Source: UBA6136 sp044350805
GTDB lineage: Bacteria > Pseudomonadota > Gammaproteobacteria > Methylococcales > Methylococcaceae
NCBI GenBank assembly: GCA_044350805.1
Contig: JBILGU010000006.1
Span: 67,459-131,458 of the forward strand
Direction: 5' to 3'
DNA: 64,000 bases
The notes beneath the pieces are model-generated. The model was not told where the DNA came from and did no database searches. It was given only the letters and a program-made list of their open reading frames with translations. The number at the start of each line of letters is the position of its first letter. Within the stretch, counting starts at the first letter, position 1. A program made the translations under genes and the position numbers. This document shows, in pieces, positions 17,236 to 27,196 of the stretch.

Positions 17236-19266
17236 TTACTCTGTTTCTCTCTTCTGCTGAAGCGATAGGATATGACCTTCAAAAGCCTTGCTGGTTTTAT
17301 GCTGATCCCACATAGCCATCATGGCGTGCCCGAAATGTGAGGCAAACTCCGAAGAATTAAACAGCGGACTTGCCATGACGCGTTGCCTGAGATTTTTCTT
17401 TGTCTTCACTAAGGCTTTGGGGTTGGAAGCGAAGCCGATTGCTTTTTGAACGTAATCATCCTGATTGTCCGCGATCCATTCGGCAAGGTCACAACTCTTG
17501 AGAATGCCTTCTCCCTGCCGGGATATCAAGTGATGTCCCTTGTGCGTCAGCACAGGCACCCCCATCCAAAGCGCCTCGCAGCTCGTCGTCCCCCCGGGGT
17601 AGGGGAACGGGTCCAGGGCGATGTCTATTTGATTGTAGGCACAAAGATAATTGGATCTTGAGGAGGGACCCTCAAGAATTAAGCGATCAGAGCTGACGCC
17701 CACCGATTCAAAGCGTGCACTAATGCTCGTTCTGACGGCTGCCTGTGACAGCCGATCCGTTTTTAAATACAGCTTGGCAGAGGGCAGTGCGCAAAGAATC
17801 CTAGCCCAAGTCAAAATCACCGGGCGGGTTAATTTCACTAGGTTGTTGAAGCACCCAAAGGTGACGTACCCATTGCGAACGAAAGCTGCATCATCAATTT
17901 CTATCTCCTCACCCGGAGGCGTGAAACAGAATCGGGTTTTGGGGAGTCTCCACACCTTCTCCTTAAAGTGATGATCTTGTTCTTTAGGTGTCACGACAGG
18001 ATCACCAATAAGATAATCGATGGCTTCAACCCCAGTCGAAGCCCAGTAACCCAACCATGTGGCCTGAATTGGAGCGGGCTTATAGGCGAATACGCCCAGC
18101 CGGTTGTCTGCCGTGTGCCCGGACAAATCAATCAGGATATGAATCTGCTGGTCGTGAATGCAGGCACTGGCTTCTTTATCCTGAAGGCCGAAAATGGGAA
18201 ACCAACCCGTCAACTGTTCTTTGATTCGAAGGGTTAAGTCGTCTTCTTTGGGGCAAGTTGGAAAGGCCACTAGCGAGATTCTCGAGGCGTCTATGCGGGT
18301 GCAAAGGCCCTCAAGGAAATACCCAACGGGGTGATTTCGGAAGTCTCCTGAAACCAAGCCGACACGCAGTTTTTTGGATGCGTCAGGCATCGTCCATTGA
18401 GCGTACCTCATAATGGCTTTGTCCGAGACAACACGACCAAAAGTCGATGCGAGTTCAAGATACTCGGTTGAGGGCGTGTCTTTTAGGCAACTGATCAGAA
18501 AAAGGAGGTTGCTGTAGGCGTTGGTCAAGTCTGGGTTCAGTTTGATGGCGCGCCGGTAGGAGCGTTCTGCGTCCTCTATGCTTTCGAGATCCTTAAGAGC
18601 GACACCCCGGTTGCTGTAGGCCTCAGCGTAGCTGGGCTCGAGGCAGATGGCATTTCGATAGAAGCGTTCAGAGGCCTCGAGTGATCCTTGTTCCTTGAGT
18701 GCGTTGGCCGCATTATTGTGCGCTATGGCGTTAAGGGGATCGATCTTTATGGCTTTTTGGTAGAAGGCCACCGATGCAGTGAATTGTCCTGAGTCATAAA
18801 GCGCAACGCCAAGATTACAGAGTCCTGCGGCATGTTCAGGTCTGATGCGGATGGCGTTCCGATAGGAGGCTTCGGAGGCTTTAAGCTGTCCCAATACCTG
18901 GAAGACATTCCCCAGATTACAGTGTGTCTCGGCATGATAGGGTTCGAGTCGAATGGCTTTCTGGAAAGTCGCCCTCGACTCTTCGATTTTTCCCAAGCCA
19001 TAGAGCACGATTCCCAGGTTGCGAATCGCCTCTGAATCACCCGGGTTGAGTCTGACTGCTTGCTGCATGGGATAGAGAGCGGCGAGATTTCTTCCCGTCA
19101 GATTCAAGATAAGCCCCAAAGCCTTCCACGCGAAGGGGTGGTTCGGAAACGCCTGTGTCAAAGTCGCAAGTAACGCTTCCGCCTCAGCAAATCGCTGTGT
19201 TTGATACAGCGCGAGTGTCTCCTGTATCTGACTCTGGCTGGGTCCATTGGCTTGTGTAGGGGGCAT
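17236..19266 (-). CDS. TPR protein with GT41 (O-GlcNAc transferase-like) catalytic half
   Basis: This is a 676-residue paralog of the gene just downstream. It has about seven TPR units in the first ~270 residues and then the GT41 half, with FRNHPVGYFLEGL, LSGHTADNRLGVFAYKPAP, WLGYWASTG, VTFGCFNNLVKLTR and DPFPYPGGTTSCEALWMG. Both copies keep the catalytic-region His and the PAPIQ segment. They differ most in the TPR part, which in this family chooses the protein substrate, suggesting two related enzymes with different targets. The gene starts the two-gene operon and diverges from hypF across a 293-base gap. Confidence 0.88.
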   Translation of the reverse strand: MPPTQANGPSQSQIQETLALYQTQRFAEAEALLATLTQAFPNHPFAWKALGLILNLTGRNLAALYPMQQAVRLNPGDSEAIRNLGIVLYGLGKIEESRATFQKAIRLEPYHAETHCNLGNVFQVLGQLKASEASYRNAIRIRPEHAAGLCNLGVALYDSGQFTASVAFYQKAIKIDPLNAIAHNNAANALKEQGSLEASERFYRNAICLEPSYAEAYSNRGVALKDLESIEDAERSYRRAIKLNPDLTNAYSNLLFLISCLKDTPSTEYLELASTFGRVVSDKAIMRYAQWTMPDASKKLRVGLVSGDFRNHPVGYFLEGLCTRIDASRISLVAFPTCPKEDDLTLRIKEQLTGWFPIFGLQDKEASACIHDQQIHILIDLSGHTADNRLGVFAYKPAPIQATWLGYWASTGVEAIDYLIGDPVVTPKEQDHHFKEKVWRLPKTRFCFTPPGEEIEIDDAAFVRNGYVTFGCFNNLVKLTRPVILTWARILCALPSAKLYLKTDRLSQAAVRTSISARFESVGVSSDRLILEGPSSRSNYLCAYNQIDIALDPFPYPGGTTSCEALWMGVPVLTHKGHHLISRQGEGILKSCDLAEWIADNQDDYVQKAIGFASNPKALVKTKKNLRQRVMASPLFNSSEFASHFGHAMMAMWDQHKTSKAFEGHILSLQQKRETE

Positions 19267-19389
19267 GAGGTTCTTTTGCTTACGGATTGGGGGGATAGCG
19301 TAGACTTCTCAGGAGAACTGGGTGAGTGGAGTACTTCCGTTGCAGAGGGCGGACAATCGCGGCCAGCACCGAAAAGCCAAGCTGGGGGT

Positions 19390-19417
19390 GCCCCCCTCAC
19401 TCAATCGCAGGGGGGGC
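19390..19417. other. GC-rich inverted repeat between divergent GT41 and hypF genes
   Basis: GCCCCCC (19390-19396) and GGGGGGC (19411-19417) form a perfect 7-bp stem with a 14-base loop. No T-run follows on either strand, so it is not an ordinary terminator. The gap 19267-19559 must hold both divergent promoters; none could be assigned with confidence. Confidence 0.35.
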
Positions 19418-19559
19418 TCCCTTCAATTGCCCACATCAGTGCATGGCTGAAAAACTGCTCCCTGAAACCGAAATTCTCTGCTGATCCGGATCACAAAACG
19501 CAACCGCTCTTCATCGGGAAAGGTCCTGCGATGGGTGCTGGCAGTAATCCAATGATGAG

Positions 19560-21836
19560 ATGACTGGGATGGATTCCGATAATTCTTCTCCCATTGCAAG
19601 GCGGGTCAGAATCGAAGGCCGCGTTCAAGGCGTGGGTATGCGCCCATTTCTCTATCGCCTCGCACAACGCATGGGAGTCCATGGATCTGTGCGGAACCTC
19701 GGCGGGGCCGTGGAACTTCACCTGGAAGGTAAGCCCTCATTGGTTGGTTCCTTTATTGCTGCAATTCAGGCTGATGCACCATCTTTCGCATCCATCCAGA
19801 CTATGGCAGTTTGTGAAACGCCATGCCAATCAGTCTCAGGTTTTTGCATTCTCTCAAGTGGCACCGAATCGCAAGGAGTAACCCTCATTCCTTCCGATCA
19901 GTCCGTCTGCTCTGAATGCCTGAGTGACCTGACAGACCCTCAAAATCGACGTTATCGCTATCCTTTCACACATTGTACCCAGTGTGGGCCGCGCTACACA
20001 CTGATCGAGCGCTTTCCGCTGGACAGGGAAAATACCGTCATGAGGGGGTTTCCTCTCTGTCGCCAGTGTCTTGCCGAATTTCATGACCCCACAAACCGGC
20101 GCTATCACGCCCAGACACTGTGCTGTCCTGAATGTGGCCCTCAGTTACGGTATTCGTCTGAAAGATATGGTTTTCAGGCTGAGCAAGATCCCCTTGAGCA
20201 GGCTATAAACCTGCTTAAGGCCGGTGGCATTCTTGCCGCAAGAGGCGTTGGCGGTTATCACCTTCTCTGTGATGCAAGTTCAGATTCTGCACTTGCCACC
20301 CTGAGGACTCGTAAGCATCGGCCGGACAAACCGTTTGCTGTCATGATTTCATCCCGGGATCTCAGACGGATTCCCAAACGATGGGCGACGGAATTGAATG
20401 ATCCTGCGCGCCCGGTGGTTCTTCTACCAAATGGCTGGGCTCCGGATGTTTCAGCGTTCGTTGCCCCGGGGCTTTCCGAGCTAGGGTTGATACTTCCAGA
20501 TTCTCCGCTTCATTTTCTTTTGTCCGAGTTATTTCCGGGGTCTCTGGTGATGACCTCGGCCAATATCAGTGGAGAACCCATGCTAATCGAGCCTCAAGTC
20601 GCCGAGGAGGCACTCTTGGGGGTTGCGGATGGTTTTTTGCATCATGATCGACCGATACTGAGGCCTGCAGAGGATGCTGTGTTTCGTTCAATCGGCGGGC
20701 ATCTGAGGCCGATCCGACTTGGAAGGGGGAATTCGCCACGGGTGATTGATCTTCAAGTGGCTACCCTCGGCTGCGCTCTTGCGCTGGGTGGAGATCTCAA
20801 GAGCACCATTGCCTTAGCGCATGATAAAAGAGTGATTCTTTCGCCGCATCTTGGTGATTTGGTATCCGCCCGTAGCTTTGAGTTGCTGGGGCAAGTGGTC
20901 GATGACCTTTGCCGCCTCCATGGGCTCGCCCCGGATCGGGTGATTTGTGATGCGCATCCCCACTACCGATCGACAGCCTGGGCGGAAACACTGGGTTTTC
21001 CCGTGATCAAGATTGCTCATCACCATGCCCATGCATCCGCAGCCTATGAAGAGTCTGGCTGCTCAGACCCGATGTTGGTCTTCACCTTTGATGGAATGGG
21101 CTATGGCCCTGATGGGACACTCTGGGGCGGGGAGGCCCTATTGGGAAAACCGGGTGGATGGCAGAGAGTCGCTGGGATGCGGAGGCTGAAACTTCCTGGA
21201 GGGGATCGCGCCAGCCGCGAGCCATGGCGACTCGCCATCGCAATCGCATGGGCAACCGGACATCAGTGGGCCTTGGCGCCGCCGCAAGCATCTTTGGTGG
21301 AGCAGGCGCTCGAGAAAGGGGTGAATGTGCCGGAGACCTCGTCGGTAGGACGCCTTTTTGAGGCGGCGGCTGCCCTGATCGGTGTGTGTTTAACGCAGTC
21401 TTATGAGGGTCAGGCTGCCATGATGCTGGAGGCTATCTCGAGGCCTGATGCTATTCCGGTAGAACTCCCATTGGTGCCTGAGGAGGGCCTCCATCGATGG
21501 GATTGGAGTGAACTTGTGCCAGTCCTGATGGACCCGAGAAGGTCGGCTGCTGAGCGCGGATCAATCTTTCACGCCAGTATCGCTGCAGCCGTCTCAGCGT
21601 TTGCCTGCCAAATGAGACAGCGGCGAGGCATTTCGACCATCGCCCTCAGTGGGGGCGTTTTCCAGAATAATCTTCTCACTTCGCAGATATTGAGCCGATT
21701 GGAGCACAGAGGAATCCGTGTGGTCATCCCTGAGCAAGTCCCCCTGAATGATGCAGGTCTCAGCTTCGGGCAGATTATCGAGGCCAGGGCAATCGAGGAA
21801 AGTGACACTTTTATTCGACAAGGAGAGGGATTTTGA
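19560..21836 (+). CDS. hypF: Hydrogenase maturation carbamoyltransferase HypF
   Basis: HypF makes the carbamoyl adenylate and passes it to HypE for synthesis of the CN ligands of [NiFe]-hydrogenase. The 758-residue protein has all domains in order. An acylphosphatase-like domain (about 12-100) has EGRVQGVGMRPF. Four CxxC pairs follow at 117/120, 139/142, 167/170 and 189/192 (zinc fingers). A YrdC-like domain (about 205-390) includes KHRPDKPFAVM and TSANISGEP. The C-terminal Kae1-like carbamoyltransferase domain carries HHHAHASAAYEE and FTFDGMGYGPDG. No other hyp gene or hydrogenase gene lies in this window. It overlaps the next gene by one base. Confidence 0.95.
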   Translation: MTGMDSDNSSPIARRVRIEGRVQGVGMRPFLYRLAQRMGVHGSVRNLGGAVELHLEGKPSLVGSFIAAIQADAPSFASIQTMAVCETPCQSVSGFCILSSGTESQGVTLIPSDQSVCSECLSDLTDPQNRRYRYPFTHCTQCGPRYTLIERFPLDRENTVMRGFPLCRQCLAEFHDPTNRRYHAQTLCCPECGPQLRYSSERYGFQAEQDPLEQAINLLKAGGILAARGVGGYHLLCDASSDSALATLRTRKHRPDKPFAVMISSRDLRRIPKRWATELNDPARPVVLLPNGWAPDVSAFVAPGLSELGLILPDSPLHFLLSELFPGSLVMTSANISGEPMLIEPQVAEEALLGVADGFLHHDRPILRPAEDAVFRSIGGHLRPIRLGRGNSPRVIDLQVATLGCALALGGDLKSTIALAHDKRVILSPHLGDLVSARSFELLGQVVDDLCRLHGLAPDRVICDAHPHYRSTAWAETLGFPVIKIAHHHAHASAAYEESGCSDPMLVFTFDGMGYGPDGTLWGGEALLGKPGGWQRVAGMRRLKLPGGDRASREPWRLAIAIAWATGHQWALAPPQASLVEQALEKGVNVPETSSVGRLFEAAAALIGVCLTQSYEGQAAMMLEAISRPDAIPVELPLVPEEGLHRWDWSELVPVLMDPRRSAAERGSIFHASIAAAVSAFACQMRQRRGISTIALSGGVFQNNLLTSQILSRLEHRGIRVVIPEQVPLNDAGLSFGQIIEARAIEESDTFIRQGEGF

Positions 21837-22594
21837 TGCGTTGTCCAATACAGGTGATCAGTCTTGAAACTTCCCTTGAAAGGCGTCGGGTTTTTATTGC
21901 GAACAATCCCCATATTGCCTTTGACTTCTTTAATGCGGTGGATGGTTTTCAGCTTTCTCCCGAGGTAATCAGAGATCCGCTGCGATTTGTCCAGCCGCTC
22001 CACTACTCGGCTGGCGCATATGGGTGTGCGCTTTCACACCGCCATCTTTGGGAAAGGGCTTTACACTCGGATGACCCACTCACCATTGCCGAGGATGATG
22101 CCCTCTTTCGATGGGATTTTGAACAGCGAATCCAAGATGTTTTCGATCGGATGCCGGCGGAATGGGACATTATCCTCTGGGGTTGGAACTTTGATTCGAT
22201 TTTGTCTCTGCAGGTGCTCAAAGGGATTTCACCCGCGGTGGTGCTCTTTGACCAAGGGGCTCTTCGAAATCATCTGGTCAATTTTCAAGCCTCTCGGGAG
22301 GAGGTTCATCCCATCCGCTTGGATCAGTGTTTCGGGACGCCCGCCTATTCGATATCTTCCATTGGCGCTCGAAAGTTTTTGGATGCTTGCTTCCCGATTC
22401 GGGACTTCATTTTGGATTGTCCTTTCATCATGGGAGGAATTCGCAATAATGGAATCGATGTCTCCATGAATCAGATCTATGGCCTCACTCAGGCCTATGC
22501 CTGTTTTCCTCCCTTGGCGGTGACGCCTAATCATAGCGAGGAGTCCACCATCGAAAAAATGAGTTCGGCCTCGAGACTAGGACCAATCTATTGA
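21836..22594 (+). CDS. Glycosyltransferase family 25 (LPS-type)
   Basis: The 252-residue cytoplasmic enzyme resembles family 25 glycosyltransferases of lipopolysaccharide synthesis. Signatures are the opening VISLETSLERRRVF, GAYGCALSHRHLWERAL and LTIAEDDALF (the acidic metal-sugar site). The ATG at 21836 overlaps the hypF stop as TGATG, preceded by AGGAGAGGG, so translation is coupled to hypF. This coupling is odd because HypF has no link to LPS. It is convergent with the next TPR gene. The acceptor sugar is unknown. Confidence 0.82.
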   Translation: MRCPIQVISLETSLERRRVFIANNPHIAFDFFNAVDGFQLSPEVIRDPLRFVQPLHYSAGAYGCALSHRHLWERALHSDDPLTIAEDDALFRWDFEQRIQDVFDRMPAEWDIILWGWNFDSILSLQVLKGISPAVVLFDQGALRNHLVNFQASREEVHPIRLDQCFGTPAYSISSIGARKFLDACFPIRDFILDCPFIMGGIRNNGIDVSMNQIYGLTQAYACFPPLAVTPNHSEESTIEKMSSASRLGPIY

Positions 22595-22622
22595 CTCATC
22601 AAGGATCGGCAAGGCAGCAAAG

Positions 22623-24941
22623 TCAATGCGGTCGGGGAATGCCCAACAGTCCATGAAGTTGTTGGGCCAACCGATCGATAGTCGGGTCCCAATCGCCGGG
22701 TGTTTTCTGTCTCAAAAGACGCGCAGATCGGTACCATGGCGAGTCATCTCGTTCAATCAGCCACCGCCAATCGGCGCTGGAGGCCAGCAGAATCCAGGTC
22801 TCTTTTCCGAGTGCTGCGGCTAAATGTGCCACTGAAGTATCGACGGAGATCACCAAGTCCATTTCCATGCAGAGTGCTGCCGTGTCGTCAAAATCGGAAG
22901 CGTGGTCCAGCAGGACAATAATCTCTGGATGGTCATCAAGAAACGGAACGTCGTGTTCCCGAACCTCTTTTTGAAGACAGAATAGCGAGTAACCCTGCCC
23001 GGTCAGTGGCCGAATTTTCTCCCAAGCGATGCTCCGTCTGGAGTCGCTGACGTGCCCAGGATTTCCGCTGAGGGCGATTCCAACTTTAGGACCCGAGATA
23101 GAGGAGAGACGCTGCCGCCAGACGTCCCTTCTTTCGCTGCTTGCCTTCAGGTAGCCCTGCGGCGCAGGGATCTGGTCCAGGTTGATTTCAAAAGCAAAAG
23201 GCAGGGACATCAGGGGATAGACCAGGTCAGCCTTTGTCGTTGAATCCGTTGGCTCAATGACGATGATGTCCGGGTGTTGTCTAGCAAGGAAACAGGCCAA
23301 TTCTGTTTGGACCTCTACGGTTACTTTTGCCCCTTTTTCCAAGGCCAAGAGGGCAAAACGAAAAAACTGTAGGGTATCGCCAAGGCCCTGCTCAGCATAG
23401 AGATGAAGGCTTTTTCCCTGAAGGCGGGTTTTGCCATCCCACGGGGGAGATAGCGAAGGCTTTCGGCGAAGATTGGTTTTGGAATGAAGAAAGCGCCACT
23501 CATAGTTGGCCCAGCCTTCGCAATACAAACCCCGGGCCAGATCAAGCAGGGATTTGTTCCATCGCGCCTCGGCATGATAGGGGTCGATGGCGAGGCACAG
23601 TCGGTAGATGCGTTCCGCTGCCCCGATCTTGGCGGATTCCTGCATGAGGTTTGCGAGATTGTTGAAGGCTTGGGTGCTATCGGGTTGGAGGCAACAAGCG
23701 CTTCTAAACATCCGTTCAGTGGAGGGCTCTCTCTCGCGATGAAGCATATTTCCGAGATTATTGTAGGCGTCAGCATAGCTCGGATTCGAATGGATCGCCC
23801 TCCAATAGGCCGTCTTTGCGCCGCCTGAATTGCCCCTTTGATCGAGAGCCACACCGAGATTGAAGAAGGGCTCGGCGAAGTGGGGTCGGATAGCAATGGC
23901 CGCGCGATAAGCCTCTTCGGCTGATGGTGTCAGACCGCGATCAAACAGAATATTGCCAAGGTGATTGAAGGCTTCCGTATGTCGGGGGCTGAGTCGCAGT
24001 GATTCTCGGCAGGCCCTCTCGGCGTCTTCGAGTCGTTGCAAGCGATGGAGAAGGCCTCCCAGATTGCAATGGGCGTCGGCGTGATCCGGATTAAGCCGGA
24101 TCGATTCCCTATAGCAAGCCTCGGCTTCTTCCCAATGCCCGAGATCGTTCATTGCGTTCCCGAGATTGCCAATGGTTTCAGCATGATTTGGCGCCAATCG
24201 CAAAGCTTCTCGAAAGGCCGCGGCAGCCTCCGTCGGGCGTCCCAATGACCTTAGGACATTCCCAAGGTTACTATGGGTTGATGCGTCCTCCGGTGCCAAG
24301 CGTGCGGCCTGATAGAGCGACTCTGCTGCAAGTTTGAAGTCACCGCGCGCTGCACGAAGGCAGCCGTGGACCATCCAGGCGAATGGAAACTGAGGGTAGC
24401 GCCGGATCAACCCTTCAGCACTTTGCTCCGCCTGCGCATATCGTCCTGCAACATAGTGGCTGTGCAGTTCGTTGATCACTTGCGGTGATGGCGCTGTCCT
24501 CCCCTCGGGCTGGAGGGGAGGGCCCTTTTGAAGGTTGCTGTTGGAACGCGATGGAGGTGGGCTAGCCGCGGGTTCTTTAACCTCGCCGGTGCCCCTGAGG
24601 CGGGAAGCCCATGACTCAATTTCCCCATTCCGGATGCCGTGTTTTTGCGCCTGTGCATAAACACGGCGAGCCTCCTCGATACGGCCAATCTGGCATAAGG
24701 CATCAATGTAGCTCACCCAAAAGGGGGGGTGCGATGGATAAGCCTCAAGGGCCATCCTAAACCGATGCAAAGCCTCTTCGATATTTCCAGAAACAAGAAG
24801 GATCAGGGCAAGATTATGGTTGGCGTCTGGATGATGAGGGGCGATGGCGAGGAGGCTGCGATAGAGTTCCTGGGCCTTTCTCGAGTGTCCAGCCTCATGG
24901 TATCGGATGGCCTCCAAAAGAAGCCGGTTGGCGTCTTGCAT
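22623..24941 (-). CDS. TPR protein with GT9-like C-terminal domain
   Basis: This 772-residue protein is the largest of the five TPR/GT9-like paralogs here. Two to three TPR units form the first ~100 residues, then a low-complexity linker (about 115-155, Pro/Ser rich), then about nine further TPR units to about residue 480. The C-terminal ~300 residues carry the GT9-like (heptosyltransferase-related) pattern LYAEQGLGDTLQFFRFA, YPLMSLPFAF, GIALSGNPGHVSD and ISVDTSVAHLAAALG with DWRWL. Such proteins are predicted glycosyltransferases; donor and acceptor are not known. It lies 111 bases after the preceding paralog on the same strand. Confidence 0.8.
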   Translation of the reverse strand: MQDANRLLLEAIRYHEAGHSRKAQELYRSLLAIAPHHPDANHNLALILLVSGNIEEALHRFRMALEAYPSHPPFWVSYIDALCQIGRIEEARRVYAQAQKHGIRNGEIESWASRLRGTGEVKEPAASPPPSRSNSNLQKGPPLQPEGRTAPSPQVINELHSHYVAGRYAQAEQSAEGLIRRYPQFPFAWMVHGCLRAARGDFKLAAESLYQAARLAPEDASTHSNLGNVLRSLGRPTEAAAAFREALRLAPNHAETIGNLGNAMNDLGHWEEAEACYRESIRLNPDHADAHCNLGGLLHRLQRLEDAERACRESLRLSPRHTEAFNHLGNILFDRGLTPSAEEAYRAAIAIRPHFAEPFFNLGVALDQRGNSGGAKTAYWRAIHSNPSYADAYNNLGNMLHREREPSTERMFRSACCLQPDSTQAFNNLANLMQESAKIGAAERIYRLCLAIDPYHAEARWNKSLLDLARGLYCEGWANYEWRFLHSKTNLRRKPSLSPPWDGKTRLQGKSLHLYAEQGLGDTLQFFRFALLALEKGAKVTVEVQTELACFLARQHPDIIVIEPTDSTTKADLVYPLMSLPFAFEINLDQIPAPQGYLKASSERRDVWRQRLSSISGPKVGIALSGNPGHVSDSRRSIAWEKIRPLTGQGYSLFCLQKEVREHDVPFLDDHPEIIVLLDHASDFDDTAALCMEMDLVISVDTSVAHLAAALGKETWILLASSADWRWLIERDDSPWYRSARLLRQKTPGDWDPTIDRLAQQLHGLLGIPRPH

Positions 24942-25052
24942 TTGCCCGTATCTCCTGGGAAGGGTTGGGTCTTTTTTGTTCTATCGCGAAAATCGGCTGG
25001 ACAGGTTCGGTCGGATTGGTCTTTGCTCAACACTGGGGGCTTTAGGGGGCGA

Positions 25053-27173
25053 TCATGGTTCTTGGGCGACCGGCTGTCGGCTTGACAAGCGATCTTGAAG
25101 TTTCATCCGAACGTCCAGGATGACCTGCTCCCAGTTCCCTCGATGCTCCTGCCGGATAAGCCTTACTGCGCTGTACCAGGGGGAGTCCTCACGATCCAGC
25201 AGCCATCGCCAGTCAGGGATTTGAGGAATGAGGATCCAGGTCTCTGTTCCCAATGCGGCAGACAAATGAGCGATGCTGGTATCCACGCTGATGACGAGAT
25301 CCATGAGTGACGCAATGGCTGCCGTATCGTTGAACGTGCTCATGGCTCGGCTGAGGTTTCTGACCTCCGGCTGTCCTGAGAGAAAACCTGCGTCGTCTTC
25401 TCGGAGATCTTTCTGGAGACAAAAGAACTCACAGGGCAGTTGAAAAAGGGGGGCAAGACGATGCCAGTTGATGCTTCTTTTGCGGTCTTCGGTGTGATTC
25501 TGACTGCCGCTAGCAACGAGGCCAATGCGAAGGCGGGATTTATTTCCCAGCAAAGCTTTCCATTTTTTGAGGGCCTGGCTGTCGGGTTGAAGGTAGGGTG
25601 TTGGATCAGGAATAGTCTCTAGCGTTGTGTTCAAGGCTAAAGGAAGTGACATGAGGGGATAAACCAAGTCATGGTCCGGAGGGGCTTTACCCCGGGGGAT
25701 GAGGGTGAAAGGATCTTTCTGGGCGGCAAAGAGCTCATGAAGCTCTGGCTGCACTTCAAGGATGATCTGGGCGCCACGATCACGAATCAAATGCGCGTAG
25801 CGGTAAAACTGGATGGTATCCCCCAGGCCCTGCTCGGCATAAAGAAGGATGGTTCGACCTTTTAGAGGGGACTCACCGCTCCATGAGTCTTTCAAGGAAA
25901 TCTTCGCTGGATTATCGAGCTCTCGGTTTCGAAATCGCCATTCATAAGAACGCCAGCCTTTTTCGTAGTGCCCTTGGAGAAGTTGCAATAGCGCGTTATT
26001 CCAATGGGCCTCTGGATAGTCCGGTCGTAACTGGATCGCCTCCTCATAGGCGACCTCTGCCTCACTTAATTGCCCCTGTTCCCTGAGCGTGGCTCCAAGA
26101 TTGCTGAGAGCCTCTGCGTATCCCGGCCGAATGCATAGTGCCCTTTTAAGGCAAGCTTCTGCCGCATCTATGGTGCCATCCGTGTAATGGGAAATCCCAA
26201 GGTTGCTATAGGCTTCGGCGTAGTCTGGACGGGAAACAAGCGCGGACTGGTAACTGCTAATGGACCGCTGATAAAGCCTGCGATCGTAAAGAATGATGCC
26301 CAGATTATTGAGTGCCTCTGGGTATAGCGGATGAAGCCTCAGGGCACGCTGAAACAGTTGCGCCCCCCGAATGACATTGCCCTCTTGACGTTGGCTATTG
26401 CCGAGGTTGTTAAGCGCTTCCGGATATTCGGGCCGAAGAATGAGGGCGCTTTGGTATGTGCTCGTTGCAAGCTTGAACTGACCGGAGTCGAAAAGAGCAA
26501 TGCCGAGGTTATTTCGTGCTTCCGATAGTGACGGTCCCAATTGGATTGCGCGTCGAAATTGTGTCGCTGCATCCGCTTGGAGACCCAAGTCTTTTAGCGT
26601 GACACCGAAATTGCTGTAGGCGTCCGGGTATTCCGGCTGGATACATATGGCAGAGTGATAGGCCCGTATTGAGGCTTCCAGATTTCCAGAATCCCGAAGG
26701 CATTTTGCGAGATTTCCCTGGGCCAGTGCATACTCAGGACGACTTCGAAGCGCTTCGCGATAGGCGGCTTCTGATGCATCCAGTTTTCCGAGGTGCCTTA
26801 GAAGATTACCCAGATTATTGTGGGCTTCTGGGTATCCGGGACGTGCCCTTATTGCTGCCTTATAAGCAAGGCTAGCCTCTTCAAACAAACGCAAATCGAA
26901 AAGGGCTACGCCCAAATTGAACTGTGCCTCCGCGTCATAGGGCGCCGCATTTGCGGATCTTCTCATTGGAATAATGGCAGCTGAAAGCTCCCCACTGAGA
27001 TACTTGGTTGCTCCGAGTACTTTCCATGCGAGCGGGGCACCGGGGTATCGCTCTGAAAGCAATCGCGCCAGAGTCTCAGCTTCCTGGAGTGCGCCCTCGC
27101 TGAAGGTGCTGATGAGCCGGCTCAACTCCTCGGTGGAGGGCGTGTCAGCGCGCGTGTTCTCTGGGAGCGTCAT
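25053..27173 (-). CDS. TPR protein with GT9-like C-terminal domain
   Basis: The 706-residue protein has about eleven regular TPR units (34-residue spacing, repeats of the form YPEALNNLG) up to about residue 410. The GT9-like region follows, with LYAEQGLGDTIQFYRYA, YPLMSLPLAL, GLVASGSQNHTEDRKRS and VDTSIAHLSAALGTETW plus DWRWLLDREDSPWY. The TPR half probably binds the acceptor protein, and the C-terminal half transfers sugar; both are inferences from the fold. The Mrr-like gene ends 23 bases upstream, so the two may share a transcript. Confidence 0.8.
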   Translation of the reverse strand: MTLPENTRADTPSTEELSRLISTFSEGALQEAETLARLLSERYPGAPLAWKVLGATKYLSGELSAAIIPMRRSANAAPYDAEAQFNLGVALFDLRLFEEASLAYKAAIRARPGYPEAHNNLGNLLRHLGKLDASEAAYREALRSRPEYALAQGNLAKCLRDSGNLEASIRAYHSAICIQPEYPDAYSNFGVTLKDLGLQADAATQFRRAIQLGPSLSEARNNLGIALFDSGQFKLATSTYQSALILRPEYPEALNNLGNSQRQEGNVIRGAQLFQRALRLHPLYPEALNNLGIILYDRRLYQRSISSYQSALVSRPDYAEAYSNLGISHYTDGTIDAAEACLKRALCIRPGYAEALSNLGATLREQGQLSEAEVAYEEAIQLRPDYPEAHWNNALLQLLQGHYEKGWRSYEWRFRNRELDNPAKISLKDSWSGESPLKGRTILLYAEQGLGDTIQFYRYAHLIRDRGAQIILEVQPELHELFAAQKDPFTLIPRGKAPPDHDLVYPLMSLPLALNTTLETIPDPTPYLQPDSQALKKWKALLGNKSRLRIGLVASGSQNHTEDRKRSINWHRLAPLFQLPCEFFCLQKDLREDDAGFLSGQPEVRNLSRAMSTFNDTAAIASLMDLVISVDTSIAHLSAALGTETWILIPQIPDWRWLLDREDSPWYSAVRLIRQEHRGNWEQVILDVRMKLQDRLSSRQPVAQEP

Positions 27174-27196
27174 CGGGAAATATGGCTTTGCTTGAC

